The position numbers and the translations under genes are program-made. A stretch of DNA of 64,000 nucleotides from Torymus aiolomorphi (taxonomy: Eukaryota; Arthropoda; Insecta; Hymenoptera; Torymidae), in assembly GCA_036365515.1 (NCBI GenBank), contig CM070874.1:46809083-46873082 (forward strand), in the 5' to 3' direction. Numbering within the stretch: the stretch's first letter is position 1; each line of letters starts with the position of its first letter. Positions 41,407-54,140 of the stretch are shown piece by piece. The notes below the pieces were generated by a model. It was not told the origin of the DNA. It was given only the letters and a program-made list of their open reading frames with translations, and did no database searches.

Positions 41407-43670
41407 TTGCTCGAGGACGAGGACGCTTGGAAATTAGTATTGCCAGTAGAGAAGCGCGAGAAAGCGATGCAAGAGAGCCACGCAGAGCCTACTGCGGGCC
41501 ACTTAGACCGAGCGAAAACGCATGCGCGTGTCACGCTCTATTATTACTGGCCTTCGCTGCGCAAAGATGTTGCTGGCTTCGTGCGAAACTGCTTGATTTT
41601 CCAGCAGTGTAAGGTACAGCAGACAGCGCCGGCAGGCCTCATGGGCAGCCATCGCGCATTACGCTGTAATCTATAATTATTATCATTTACAATGTTAAAT
41701 AGATATATATATATATATATATATTAGTTTCGACAATCATAAACACAAGTCAGGGCGTAAGTATATCTTTATTTCCTATATATAGTTACATAATCTCCCT
41801 AGTCTATTCAAGGCTATCACACCTATCGTGTTAATCCCTCTAGGAATGCGTCGCAAATACACAAAGTTCGCGTACTATAAACTTTACTCTCTACTTTTCT
41901 CTTCTTATTGTCCACATTATTAATTGGCATATTTTACACGGCTTATATTCGCACTATTATTCAAACTATTAATTTATACGAATTCGGAACATCAAAATGA
42001 TTAGCCTGATCAGATATAAATTTGCAATATAAAATTAGTTATCGTACCGACCATGATATTGCACAAACTATGTACTTATCTTTTATCAATGCGCAAGGGC
42101 TGGGCTCTCCCGCCCAGGACCACTCTCTCTCGAATCCACCGTTATCACCTCCACGACGTGGTTACTTGCGATCTTGACGCCGATTGATTCAATTCCACTT
42201 GAGTGTGGTATCCAGCTGTATAATATCGTCAGGGTTCCGGAGAGGTAGATGTACGCTGCGGAGTGGCCCAGGCGAAAGAGAGCGAGTTCTCCGTTTTCCC
42301 TAGCAGGATACCTCGGTTCCTCTACTCTATGAGTGATTAGCGCGCCCTGTGTCCACCTGAGTACACTACACTGGTACCGGTGATAATGCGCGGGAGATAT
42401 AGATCAATATTCGCTACAACGCCCATGGCAAATTGTTGCAGGGGACATTATGGGGCCTTTCCCCCGGTCCGCTCGAGGTTTCGAGTACCTGCTGATCTTC
42501 CTAGACTTATTTACTAAGTGGATCGAATGCGTGCCGATTCGCAAGGCGAACGCGCGTACCATCGAAAAGGAGCTAGAACAGCGAATTTTCCTACGCTTTG
42601 GTGTACCCGAAGCTTTCCACTCCGACAATGGGACGGAGTTCAAGAACAAAGCTCTTGACTCCTTCCTGAACAAGTTGGGAGTTAGGCATACGACAATTCC
42701 GCCGTATCACGCGCAGGCGAATCCGGGGGAGCGAGTGAATCGCACGGTGAAAACCATGATCACCGCGTTCCTCGAAGAAAACCATAAGGATTGGGACTTA
42801 TACATCCCCGAACTGATGTTCGCGTACAACACTGCGACCCAGGAGTCGACGGGGTCGAGCCCAGCTTTTCTGAACATGGGCCGGCAACCAACTCCGCCCG
42901 TTTTCTTGAAACGCCGCGAGGAGCGCGCAGCAGAGGAGCTCGCAGAAGCAGCCGAGCTCGAGCGCTGGCACACGCGGTTACAGAGGTTGCGGGATGTGCA
43001 ACACTCCGCCGCGAAGAACGCTTCAGCAGCGCAACAGCGATAGTCGCATTATTATAATGCGTCGCGCCGCGAGGTTCGCTTCGAACTGAAGGACAAAGTT
43101 TGGAAGCGAAATCGCATTCTCTCCTCCGCAGCACAAGGCGTAGCAGCGAAGCTAGCGCCGAAATACGCCGGCCCGTACGTAATTTCAGCCAAGCTAGGTT
43201 CGAATGTGTACGAGCTGCAAGATTTTAACGGAAAAGACTGCGGCAAGGTCCATGTAGAAGACCTTAAACCCTACCATGGAAAGGTTGATCTTACCGCTGA
43301 GGCAGGGAGTTCAACTGACGTTAACTCGGCACGCGATGACCAGGCCGGGGAAGGTTCCGACGACGACGGATCTCCCAATGACCTGGCGAGCGGGCAGCAG
43401 CCCGCACCCCGCAAGAGGGGAAGACCACGCAAAGCACGGTTGGTAGTAACGCGAACCATGCGTGTCATAGGGGCCCCGGCGAGCCAGCGCTCGCGAGGAA
43501 CGGCAGACGCTGACGAGCGAAAGACGCTACTACTCGCGACCAACGCAAGCGCAACGCCACCCCGAAGCCGCGGACGGCCTAAAGGCTCACGGAACGCAGC
43601 CACGACAAACCGCGCTGCCACACCTTCCCCCCGACGCACGCGCGCCGCAACGCGCCGAGGATGTCACTAA
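41407..43670 (+). pseudogene. Integrase of copy A2, split by a solo LTR; AT-hook tail
   Basis: The N-terminal zinc module (HAEPTAGHLD and CLIFQQC) lies at 41480-41620. A 754-bp LTR insertion at 41665-42418 then interrupts the gene. The DDE core resumes at about 42423, with Asp in GDIMGPFP, Asp in FHSDNGTEF and Glu in PGERVNRT. A TAG at 43041-43043 breaks the frame before the GPY/F module (KYAGPYVISAKLGSNVYEL). The last 110 residues are basic and contain two AT-hook cores, KRGRPRKAR and RSRGRPKGSR. AT-hooks bind the minor groove of AT-rich DNA, so the tail could influence target choice. Confidence 0.9.
41665..42418. repeat. Solo LTR inserted in the A2 integrase
   Basis: A 754-bp block begins TGTAATCT and ends CGCTACA. 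It is flanked by the exact 4-bp duplication ACGC (41661-41664 and 42419-42422). Excluding it and one duplication would bring the two halves of the integrase frame back in phase, which confirms the boundaries. A (TA)n tract lies near its left end. The parent family was not seen elsewhere in the window. Confidence 0.9.
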
Positions 43671-43977
43671 CCCCTCTACCTCACACTCCATTTTCGAACG
43701 TACTCACTTCCCTTCCTATTCCATGTTTTCAAGGGCGAACCGCCGAAAGAATCGCCCCGCGAGACGCACTAGAGTGCCTTGGACCTCGTGGGGTCAAAAT
43801 GTCGAAGTAAAGGAATAAAGGAAAAGTGTAAAAGGATACCCGAGTTGCTTACGTTTTTTCCCTCCTTGCAATCCCAAAGCCTATTGCATGGCTCGTCGAA
43901 GCTTTAGCCCCTATTGCATGTTGCATGGCGGAGAGAGAGATTATCTCGAGCTGGTACGTCGCCCGTAGCCAGCGTCT
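43671..43977 (+). other. 3' untranslated part of copy A2
   Basis: No frame of interest is present. GCCTATTGCATGGC-like units (43875-43930) are imperfectly repeated. The polypurine tract follows. Confidence 0.5.
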
Positions 43978-43989
43978 GGGGGAGGGGCG
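43978..43989 (+). other. Polypurine tract of copy A2
   Basis: A run GGGGGAGGGG directly precedes the 3' LTR start TATGACGG. This is the expected plus-strand primer. Confidence 0.8.
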
Positions 43990-44685
43990 TATGACGGAAA
44001 ATTATTCTCCGTCATTTTCGTCTCTCCCCGCGTTAATCATGTATTAATCCGCCTTAGATGTTACAGGTGCAGACGACGCGGAAGGACGCCCGGCCGAGAG
44101 AGAGACAGAGAGAGAGAGAGCGCTTGGAGCGCGCGCGAACCGATTAGACTCGTGAGAGAGTCAAGCAGTCTCGTTTGGGACAGCGCCCGCGCTCCCCGCT
44201 CTACTTACGAGAGTTGTTTTCGCGACATTGTGCCCTTCCCGGTGTGTGACTGTGAGCGTGTGTGAGAGTGAGTGGGTGCACCGACCTCGACCGAGTGCCC
44301 ACCCGCGGGAGGTGACTGACAGCGAGCGGCGCGCCAGGAGCTGGTGCGACCGGAAGGCCGGCGACAGCGATTACGCAGCAGTTGTAAGTGCCGGCTTGAC
44401 ATCTCTCTCCCTAACTCGCGGCAGCTCGGGCCTCCTCCCCACGCTCACTGACTGCGAACCGCACATCGTGCGCTGTGTCCCCTACTACCTTTTTTGGTTA
44501 ATAAACTCCGCTAGTTCTACTCAAATATCGCGAGTGACTTTTTATTACCCCGTTCTCCCATAATTGTTCCAAAATTAAACCTTCGCATGCGGTGCGCACC
44601 GCACGAGGTGCGCTAGCCTCGCCGCCGCATGCACTATTTGTAAACGGATAATCGCTGAGCAGCCGGGAATAATTTATCCGTTACA
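43990..44685 (+). repeat. 3' LTR of copy A2
   Basis: It is collinear with the 5' LTR from TATGACGG to CCGTTACA. Differences are concentrated in the GA-rich tract near 44097-44125. ACTA follows at 44686-44689. Confidence 0.93.
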
Positions 44686-44689
44686 ACTA

Positions 44690-45853
<1,164 letters not shown>

Positions 45854-46938
45854 TGTAACGGCCTGCGCGTGTACGTGCGCGAGTGTGCATGTATCGGTGT
45901 GCGCGAACGAGACATGAGGCGAGTCTCGGCACACCGCGTCGGCACGCACTAATGCCCGAAATGTAAACATCTCTCAACCTTACGCGAAGGACAAGGCCGA
46001 GAGATACTTGCGCGTGCCGACGAAGTAGCAGGCAGGCAGTATCGTTTCGGCCATCGCCGCGTGAATAGCCCTCACAGAGAGAGAGACAAAAGTGCGAACG
46101 AGCGAACGCGAGAGTGCCGAGTGTGTGCGCAAGCGAGCCGCAGCAGCGTAGCGGAGAGAGAGAGAGACGCCGGCCGCTACTCTGCTGCCGCCGGATTGCC
46201 AGCTAAGGAGGAGAGAGAGAGAGAGAGATACGACGAACGAAGCGTCCAGCACCGCTCGGTCTGACTCCCTGCATCAGCCGAGTCTTCGCGAGGTAAGTCC
46301 TGGCCAGGCGCTAGCGCGCTCTCCCCGCGCACGACGTGCGTCCGGAGAGCGACTCCCGCGCGAGCGAGCGAGGCTCACCGATGCACGCGCGTGTGTCGAT
46401 CGCGCGCGGCGATCGACCAACGTCGGCGCGGGCCGCTTTGACGAGTGCGTGTGTGCGACCGCGCGCACACGTAACTAGAGCGCGGGCGCACCACCCGTAT
46501 CGGCGCGTATAAAGGATACGCGCCGCTTGTGTATTATTCCTTACACCCGAAGGGGCAATAAACTTCTTTCATCGTTCACACGCGTTCGTGCATTATTTGA
46601 CGCGTAGTCCCGGATCCTTTTTCCTAGTCGGTGGCGCGGCGGTATAGAATACCACCGGCCTCCGCGGGCGCGAGTGCACGGTGTTCGCGCATTTCTGAGC
46701 AGCGGAGTAAGCACGCACGAGAGAGAGAGCGCGACAGCGAAGTCGCGCGTTGTAACGCCGGCAGGTACGGCTGCCGAGGAAGGCAGCCGACGGCAAGCGA
46801 TGGCGCGCAGGCGAGAAGGAGGAGATTTCGCCGAGGGTCGGCACGAGCAAGTGCTCGCGCCCCACTGCATTGTTGCGCCGTTCATCGGCAAATCCGCTTA
46901 GAAGAAGCGAATAATTGTGCGACGCCTGCCCCGTTACA
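45854..46938. repeat. Solo LTR, 1085 bp
   Basis: The block starts TGTAACGGCC and ends CCCCGTTACA, with matching short inverted ends. It is flanked by ATAT on both sides (45850-45853 and 46939-46942). A TATAAAGG near 46508 and CAATAAA near 46556 on the plus strand give a promoter and poly(A) layout and indicate plus orientation. GA-rich and CpG-rich open frames inside have no domain. Confidence 0.85.
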
Positions 46939-46942
46939 ATAT

Positions 46943-47685
46943 GTACAAATATAACGTAGAAAATTAATTCAAAATTTACCAATATTACTTTTTTGATCAA
47001 GTAATGAATAAATATTTTTTTTAAAATAAAAATTTTTTATCGATTTATCAATTGATTATCAATTTTTATCAATTAATATATATCATATTTTCCCGCTCAC
47101 AACACATGCGCTATCTCTATACCATTCCACCATAACTCTAAGGGTGTCTCTATAACCTTGCGCGTGCATATGCCCTCCCGTGTGTAAGGTATACCTATAT
47201 ATAGTGCTGTCCTATAAGGTATACCTATATATAGCGCTCTCCTATATATAGGTATACCTTATACACGGCGAGCGCACACACGCGCGCTGTACGGTTGTAG
47301 ACTTCCTAAGTCCCTATAGGGCATTTGCGCATGCGCCAAAAAATTCGAGATATTCGAGATATTCGAGATATTGAAGAAAAAATCAACATGGCGTCGCAAC
47401 ATGGCGTCGACCATGCCAAGGATGCATTTTTTATAGAGGGAACTGTAAGTGACTGCGCTAGTCACACTAAATCTGCGATTCTATTGCCGCGCCAAATACA
47501 AAGTACTTAATTATTAATTGTACAAATACATCACGCCTTCTCAATTACATAATTCAAGTACTACCAAATATACAACGTTCTGTAAATAAAAATGTCCAAC
47601 CTATAATCTGTACAAAATTTACATTACACTAGTTATAATAAAATCAGTTCACTAAAATTTTACGTAATTTAAAAAGGTTCCTTAA
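46943..47685. other. Non-coding stretch with palindromes
   Basis: It contains TATACC/GGTATA palindromic repeats (47185-47265) and a short (ATTCGAGAT)3 run at 47342-47372. No gene is recognised. Confidence 0.5.
47213..47263. repeat. Perfect 22-bp inverted repeat, 7-base loop
   Basis: TATAAGGTATACCTATATAT... at 47213-47234 is the exact reverse complement of 47242-47263, around the loop CGCTCTC. A third partial arm lies at 47186-47208, and outer flanks (CGTGTGTAAGG / CTTATACACGG) also pair. It looks like a tiny foldback element. Confidence 0.85.
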
Positions 47686-48045
47686 GGTGATGTGAAACCC
47701 TAATTTCAATATTTTTTAAATCAACATTCAATCGTTTCTTTGGAAAAAGACGGTTGTCAAGCGCTCCGTACACGTAAACACTATATTCAGGAATTCTTTT
47801 GAGTGATTTTATTAGCATTTTCGTTAGCTATGCTCGTTTGAAAAGTAGGTCAAATACAGATTCCTACTTACCGACAGTACGGTTTTTATTTAATTAAATA
47901 ATTTCTCATCATTTTTTTGGAAAATCACGTTTGTCAAGCGCTCCGTATATGTAAATACTATACTCACAATTTTTTTTTGGATGATTCTATTGGTATTTTC
48001 GTGAGATGTACTCGTTTGAAATATAACGTCGGTACTCACATCCCC
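47686..48045. mobile_element. TTAA-flanked MITE, 360 bp
   Basis: TTAA occurs at 47682-47685 and 48046-48049. The ends GGTGATGTGA and (complement) GGGGATGTGA are inverted copies. The interior is a diverged direct duplication of about 190 bp (TTGTCAAGCGCTCCGTA at about 47756 and 47932). TTAA targeting is seen in piggyBac and Kolobok elements. Confidence 0.65.
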
Positions 48046-48104
48046 TTAATAATACATTTTTCTTTTAAAATCATAAATTACAAGTTGCACTTAAGTTAGA
48101 TTTA

Positions 48105-50393
48105 TTTCTTTAAATACGTGGTCCAGCTTCAAATTCCAATTCCTGCTTCCTTGCAGGAATGGAAGGTCTGTAGATTGCCTTCCTCAGTCGACAAACCTCT
48201 TGCTCATGTCCCTTGGTTACAAAGCCTTGCGGTTGCTGTAGATGGATGGTTTCTGACATGTCGCCATGCAGAAATGCTGTTTCAACATCCAAATGAAAGA
48301 TGTCTAGCTGTCTTCTGGCTGCATAAGCAAATAGCAATCTGAGCGACGTGAAGCGTACGACTGGCGAGTATGTTTCGTCGTAGTTCACGTCTTTCACTTG
48401 CGAAAAACTCTGAGCCACTAACCTTACTTTATATCTTGTAGACCCATCCATGGCTGTCTTCTTCTTATATATCCATTTGCTTCCGATTACTGCTTGTCCT
48501 GAAGGTAGACTGCACAGGTTCCAGGTTCTGTTCTTCATGATGGATGCATACTCATCTTTCATCGCCCTTTGCCACTGAGCTGACTCGGGTCCAGATACAG
48601 CTTGCAGAAATGTTTTTGGTTCTCCAGACTCTGTGATGGCGGAATAGGTGATGAATTCATTAAGATGTTTTGGTTTAGTTCTTCTTCGTAGTGACTTTTG
48701 AACAGGGCCGGTTTCAAATTCATCTTGACTGTCCTCTTCATCCGATTTGGCTTTCTTCGAAGCTGATCTGGTAATTATTCCCAACTTGGGAGCTGCTTCT
48801 TCTTGTTTGGTTGATTTTTATTTTCTACTGGTGGTTCTTCGACGTTTAACTCTTCATCATCTACAGGCTTAATACTATTTACAGGTGAGTTCTCTCTATT
48901 TAGTTCTTTTGCAGGTTCTTCATGGTGCGGTTCATGCTGATTGTCGTCTGGATCTGCTGACTGCGACGTTTCCAGAGGTAAGTAGACTTGTCTATGTTGT
49001 TGAGAGTAACTGTGATCTTCAAAGAACTCTGCGTTGCTTGAGATGAAAACTTTGCCAGACTCATGGCTCCATAGCCTATAGGCTTTCTGATTTTCACTGT
49101 AGCCAAGCATTATGGCAGGTCTTGAAGTTGGATCCATCTTCTTCCTCTGGTGATTAGGTATGTATGCTCTCACTCGACAACCAAACACTCTCAAGTGTGA
49201 AAGGTCCGGTTTCACACCTGTCCATAATTGTTCTGGAGTACATCCTCCTAAGCACCTCTTAGGACTTCTGTTCGAGAGGTAGGCTGCAGATGAGATGGTC
49301 TCAGCCCAAAATCTGGTCGGGAGCTGAGATTCGGCTAGCATACATCTCGATTTCTCCAGCAAAGTTCTATTAATCCTTTCTGCTCTACCGTTCTGTTGTG
49401 GTTGGTATGGTGTAGATGTCTCATGCTTGATCTCCAGGTTGTCCAGGGTTGACTTTAGGCTGGAGTTTACATACTCTCTTCCGTTGTCCGTCCTAAGCTT
49501 CTTCATCTTATGTCCACTCTTGTTCTCAGCATAAGTAATGAACTTCTCGACTATGGCAGGCACCTCATCTTTCTTCTGTAAAAAATAAACAAATATCTTT
49601 CTAGAATAATCATCTAAAAAAGTGATGAAGTATCTGGCCTGTCCAATAGATGAAACTTCAACGGAGCACACATCACTGTGCACTAATTCAAGTATACTAG
49701 ATGCACGTTTGGTATTGGCTCGAAAAGGCTTATTTACAAGCTTGCCGGCAACACAAACTTCACATTGCTTGAGGTCCTCATGACTAAACCGAACACCAGT
49801 GGCTGCAAGTCGTAAGTGGCATTGAGATGGGCCAGTCTCCTGTGCCACAGGTTTATACTGCTTGAAGTTTTGCCTGAGAGAGCGACTTGCTCCTTGATAG
49901 GATTGACACTGGGTTGTAGCTGGAGTTTGTATATATTGTTATTGCTTAACTGTCCTTCGAGCACACAGATACCTTTACTGTTTAAAACTTGACACTTAGT
50001 TCCAACAAAAGTCACTTTAAAACCTCTCTTAGCTATTGAACTAACTGACATAAGGTTCGAGGTTAACTCCGGCACATGTAACACATTGTTCAAAAGTACC
50101 TTTGATTCTCCCTTAGTTCCTGTCTGTCGGAGAGAGATATCACCTTCTACACGCACGGATAATTTAGCTTTATTAGCCGCCGTCACATTAGCGGCTTTCG
50201 GTTTCCGTATATTAATCATATGCGCACTGTCACGACACATGTGAGTGGACGCACCTGAGTCCAAAGTCCAGTCACTATTACCTATATCACTCGCAAGATC
50301 CACAGCTAACAGAGCATCACCTGCGCTCGAAGTTTGAGAATTTAAGTCGACTGAGGCTGTGTCGACGTTCACCGTGTGAGTGATCCACGTCAT
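48105..50393 (-). pseudogene. Copia polyprotein: protease, integrase, partial RT
   Basis: Segment 50393-49734 has the protease motif WTLDSGASTHMC and the pre-integrase module (NLWHRRLAHLN). Segment 49848-48775, in another frame, has QCEVCVAGK and the DDE core: Asp in LVHSDVCS, Asp in LRTDNGREY and Glu in NGRAERINRT. Segment 48784-48110 has the RT start (IGSKWIYKKKTAMDGS, DETYSPVVRFTSLR, HLDVETAFLHGDM). The RT loses frame near 48150, after RKAIY, and similarity ends before the YVDD box. It is non-functional. Confidence 0.9.
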
Positions 50394-50420
50394 GGGAGAC
50401 GTGGCAATAAAGCCTCATGA
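48105..50420 (-). mobile_element. Truncated Ty1/copia retrotransposon
   Basis: The order PR, integrase, RT on the minus strand is that of Ty1/copia (integrase before RT). There is no LTR at either side. Coding similarity starts at about 50420 just upstream of protease and stops in the RT near 48105, so both gag and the RNase H half are missing. Confidence 0.92.
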
Positions 50421-50850
50421 AAAATTCCTACAGAAAATCCTGTAGAAAATTGTGCAGAAAATCCTGCAGGTATCTTGCATGAAATCTTGTAACCAATCCT
50501 ATAGAAAATTATACAGGAAGTTCTGCATAATATCATACATGATTTTGCACGATTTCATGCAGTAAATCCTGCAGGAAATTCTGTACAGATGTTTGAGAAA
50601 AATCATGTAAAGATATATACAGGAAATCCTGCAGAAAATCCTGCAGAAAATCCTGCAGACAATCCTTCAGGAAATCCTGGTACAAGTATCTGCTACACAC
50701 ACACACACACACACACACACGCACGCACGCACGCATGCATGCACGCACGCACACACGTACATATGTCTGCAGATAATTCTATGCAGATCTGGGGACAATC
50801 CTCCATACAAAATTCTGCAGAAAACATTCTGCAAAAAACCCGATAAAATA
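50421..50850. repeat. Degenerate tandem repeat with CCTGCAG core and CA tract
   Basis: Units of 12 to 30 bases with AATCCTGCAGAAA recur from 50425 to 50680 and again at 50765-50840. A (CA)n/(GCAC)n tract lies at 50694-50757. There is no coding function. Confidence 0.8.
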
Positions 50851-51964
50851 TATTATATTCGGAGCGAAGGGGCAGGCGCGAAATAACGCCGGAAGCCCAA
50901 TCTTGGTGCGACGCTCGCCAGCGTCTCTCAGCTGGCCTCTAGGAGTTAGCGCACGAGATGCTTGCCGTAGCAAGACGCAACGAGGTAGCCGCTAGTTCCA
51001 GAGCAAGAGAGAAAGAGTAGAAGAAACGTCGGGTGTCGCAGCCAAAGCAGTCCTCTAGCGCCATTCCCAACAGCCGTTGTAGCCGACAGTTCCGCAGCAG
51101 TCCCTGACATCCGCTGGATGACTCGGGGTCGCGAGAGTGAGTGAGAGAGAGAGGGAGAGTGAGAAACCGGGGGCAGAAGCGGCCATGCATCACCGTAGAT
51201 GCGAGCAGAGCGACGGCAGATTCGCGGCACCGGCAACCGCAGCTGGCATGAGACCAGCCATCAACAGCACTGCTTAGAGACAGCAGCGACGACTGGATCG
51301 ACGAGCGGACCAACAGTGGAGTTCTCGGCATTTCAGAGTTCAGCAAAATTTCTGCAAAAGTTATGTAAAACTTCAGCTAAATAAGAAGGTTGAGTACGCA
51401 ATTTGGGGAGAGAACGCAGAGCAGCTATCATCCAGGGAGCGATGAGAATACTCTGTCGGCGGCAGCGGGATGGCAGTCGGCGAGCCTCCAATCGCCTTCA
51501 CCAAGGACTGAGACGGCAGCGGACTCGTAATTCCCCACCTCGGAGCAGGGCTGTACAGATCAGGAATACCGTTTATTTCAATATCTGAAAAAGAAAAATT
51601 AAGAAATCTCACAAAGTATTTGTCCGAAAATCAAATAATTCGAACTATTTCTGAATACGTAGTTTTTGTCATTTAAAAACCATGCAAGTAATAGGTAAAA
51701 AAAATAGAAAGGTTAGGAGGTTAAGTGTTATGTACGTTATTTTTAAGTAAGAAGAAAAACTTATCTGAAAGGGATTCCTGCGACTCCGAAAATCAGCAAC
51801 CTTGGCATCTTCTATGAAGCCGATTTTCATTAATTCAGCTTGCTCTTTCATATCAATGAACTCCGATATTATTTAGCGAGAAAATTTTATTGTGGGCTAA
51901 CATCAAAGTTCTATCTATAGAAAGACTATCAACCAATAGTCGTTGTTATGGTAACGAACTAGTA
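50851..51964. other. Region without recognisable gene
   Basis: The left half is GC- and CpG-rich (50860-51560), with overlapping open frames on both strands but no domain. It could be an old LTR or a promoter or first exon of an unknown gene. The right half is AT-rich. Confidence 0.35.
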
Positions 51965-52469
51965 TTGTCCATGGGATTAAAGGGTTCCCCCGCCACGTTT
52001 CAGGCTTTCAGGAATAAGGTACTGAGCGGGTTGCAGGGTATTGAGTTATTCGTCTATATGGATGACATAGTAAAATGCACTGAATCTTTAGAGGATCATA
52101 CTTGGAAAACAAAGAAATTGTTTGGGAGATTAAGAACTGCCGGTCTCACCCTGCAGCCCGATAAGTGCTTTTTCCTTAGGAAGAAGGTCGTTTATTTAGG
52201 TCATATCATATCAGAAAAGGGAGTGAAGCCTGACCCTCGAAAAGTTCAGGCCGTTTTCGAATTTCCACGCCCGAAAAATGCTAAAAACGTTAAGCAATTT
52301 CTAGGTTTAGCTGGGTATTACCGCAGGTTCATTCCTGACTTAGCTAAGATTGCTAGGCCGCTTCATTCCCTGTTGCAAAAGGATAAACCCTTTTTATGGC
52401 GAGATACGCAGAAACATGCTTTCGTCACCCTGAAATAAACACTCTATTCCAGCTCCATCCTGCAATATC
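51965..52469 (+). pseudogene. RT fragment of copy B3
   Basis: It encodes FVYMDDIVKCTESLEDH with the catalytic MDD, then YLGHIISEKGVKPDP and LAGYYRRFIPD, close to B2. A TAA at 52436-52438 (Gln codon in B2) stops the frame 10 codons before the Penelope insertion. Confidence 0.88.
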
Positions 52470-52961
52470 CAGATTTCAATAATAATACCTTCATCAGGGC
52501 TAAGAAGGGAAAAAAATACATAGTTAAAGCATATATACAGAATATTTTAAGCAAAAGAATCCATTAACACTTTTTTTGGCATTTTACTGACCTAATAAAT
52601 TAATGAAAGTTTACACCATGGTTCGTAGACAAACATAGGTGACGTCGATCAATTAATGATATAGCACATAGTGCAACGTCTGTAAGCGGATTTTATTTAA
52701 CTAGAACATTTTGAAAAGAATTCGAGTTTGAAAATTTGATTTTAAGTTAACGAAAATTAAAATTTTATACGAATATAACAATAAACAGCTAGAGCTCTTA
52801 CCCATCCTGCACTCTGGAGTCCCATTTTTCGACATTGAGAGAAATGCGAAATTTCCGGGGTTTATATACCTACAGGGGGGACGTTAATTTTCGCAAATTC
52901 AAATTCTGAGCGTGAGAGGAGAGGGAGCGCGCCAACAAGTAGCGTACTGGAGATCGTACGA

Positions 52962-53968
52962 CTAACAACGTTTATTGTTATTTTCGTTATTGCAGAAGTG
53001 TCTATTGGTTGTTTCAACGGATTTTTTATAAATGTACTTGAGATTCTTAGTGTCGTCCATTCGATTTAGGCTGTTATTTTGCGAGTGTATGTGCAACATT
53101 TCTGAAAAAGTGCGTTTACAGAAGTTTGTTTCGGTGTCTATTATGTGTGTATTCTCAAAATCTATTTTATGTCCAGTTTTTTTAACGTGCTCTGAGAGTG
53201 CGGAGGTCGTTAACGATTTTGAGACCGCGTATTTGTGTTCGTATACACGTCTGTTTAACTTCCTTTTTGAGGTGCCTATGTAAGAGGCATCGCAATCTTT
53301 GCAGTTTATTTTATAAACGACAGATGCAGTTTCGAGCGGATCTAGTTTATCTTTTCCGAGTCTAATAAATTTAAGCTTATTTATGTTTTTACTGATTGTT
53401 TGTAGGTTTTTGACATCTTACGTAGTGCTGCATAATTTTTTATTTAAGTCTTTTATGTATGGAATGACTAAGGTCTTATGGCGGTAATCTTGTTTATTAT
53501 AATTTAAGAATTGACTATTATTATAAGAGTGTAGACGTTTTTTAATATATTTTTCAATGAATGTAGGAGGATAGTCGTTTTGAATAAGAAAGGATTTTAT
53601 TATTTTTAAATTATCTTTATGGAAAGATATATGTGAAATTTTAATTACTTTGTCGACTAAACCATAGATAACTGCAATGTTTTGGTGGGTAGGGTGATGA
53701 GAGAAATAGTTTATATATCTTCCGGAGGCAGTTGGTTTTCTGTACCAATTAGTTTTTGCGATGTCGTTATTTTCTCTGATGATTTTTAGATCTAAAAAGC
53801 TAATGCTATTTTCTGCTTCTAATTCAACAGTGAATTGCAAAAACGGATCAAATGAGTTAGAAGTGTCTAAAGTTTTTCTAATCAAGTCTTTTTTAATAAT
53901 TAAGAAGCAATCATCGACATACCGTTTATATAAAATAATCGAATTTTTCAGCGAACCTAAGCAAATAA
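52962..53968 (-). pseudogene. Penelope RT C-terminus and GIY-YIG endonuclease
   Basis: The coding frame starts at the inverted repeat with NSIILYKRYVDDCFLII, which contains the catalytic YVDD. It continues through FTVELEAENSISFLDLKI and NWYRKPTASGRYINYFSHHP, a signature of Penelope RTs. A TAA at 53418-53420 interrupts it, after which the same frame encodes the GIY-YIG nuclease: VVYKINCKDCDASYIGTS, RRVYEHKYAV and ALSEHVKKTGHKIDFE, ending at 52962. The N-terminal RT is absent. It is a dead copy. Confidence 0.88.
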
Positions 53969-53989
53969 CTTTAACTATGTATTTTTTTC

Positions 53990-54045
53990 CCTTCTTAGCC
54001 CTGATGAAGGTATTAATATTAGTACCGAAACGTCGGCCAATAAAC
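53990..54045 (+). ncRNA. Hammerhead ribozyme-like motif of Penelope terminal repeat
   Basis: CTGATGA (54001-54007) is followed by a GGTA/TACC stem (54009-54012 with 54023-54026) and then GAAAC (54027-54031). That is the order of a hammerhead core, and Penelope-like elements are known to carry such ribozymes in their terminal repeats. The outer stems needed for cleavage were not worked out. The copy at the other end stops after CTGATGAAGG. Confidence 0.5.
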
Positions 54046-54140
54046 GAAGTTTTAAATGAATTTTTCTTGGTTCCTCGTTGATCGTTTTATTGCAACCTCC
54101 TTCAAAATTTACACTTTGGTACGTACGAGTCATCATCTCA

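Larger units (their letters stand above)
33015..44685 (+). mobile_element. Ty3/gypsy retrotransposon copy A2 with both LTRs
   Basis: Two LTRs (33015-33705 and 43990-44685) of about 690 bp differ at roughly ten positions plus a few small indels. The insertion is flanked by ACTA at 33011-33014 and 44686-44689. A primer binding site follows the left LTR and a G/A-rich polypurine tract precedes the right one. Internally there is a very long leader, gag in three frame pieces, PR-RT-RH, integrase split by a solo LTR, and an AT-hook tail. The copy is complete in structure but its genes are broken. Confidence 0.95.
52483..54140 (-). mobile_element. Penelope-like element inserted in B3
   Basis: The insert is flanked by the 13-bp duplication CAGATTTCAATAA (52470-52482 and 54141-54153). 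Its two ends carry a 47-bp inverted repeat (52483-52529 and 53969-54015). The minus strand encodes the end of a Penelope RT and a GIY-YIG nuclease. Terminal repeats in inverted arrangement and 5' truncation are known features of this group. Confidence 0.88.

Noticed and set aside
45980..47000. Arg/Ser-rich frames in the 45.8-46.9 kb block
   Set aside because: They lie inside a solo LTR defined by ATAT duplications and are not conserved domains.
50939..51346. 135-codon minus-strand frame and overlapping partners
   Set aside because: GC-rich low-complexity composition and no recognisable motif.
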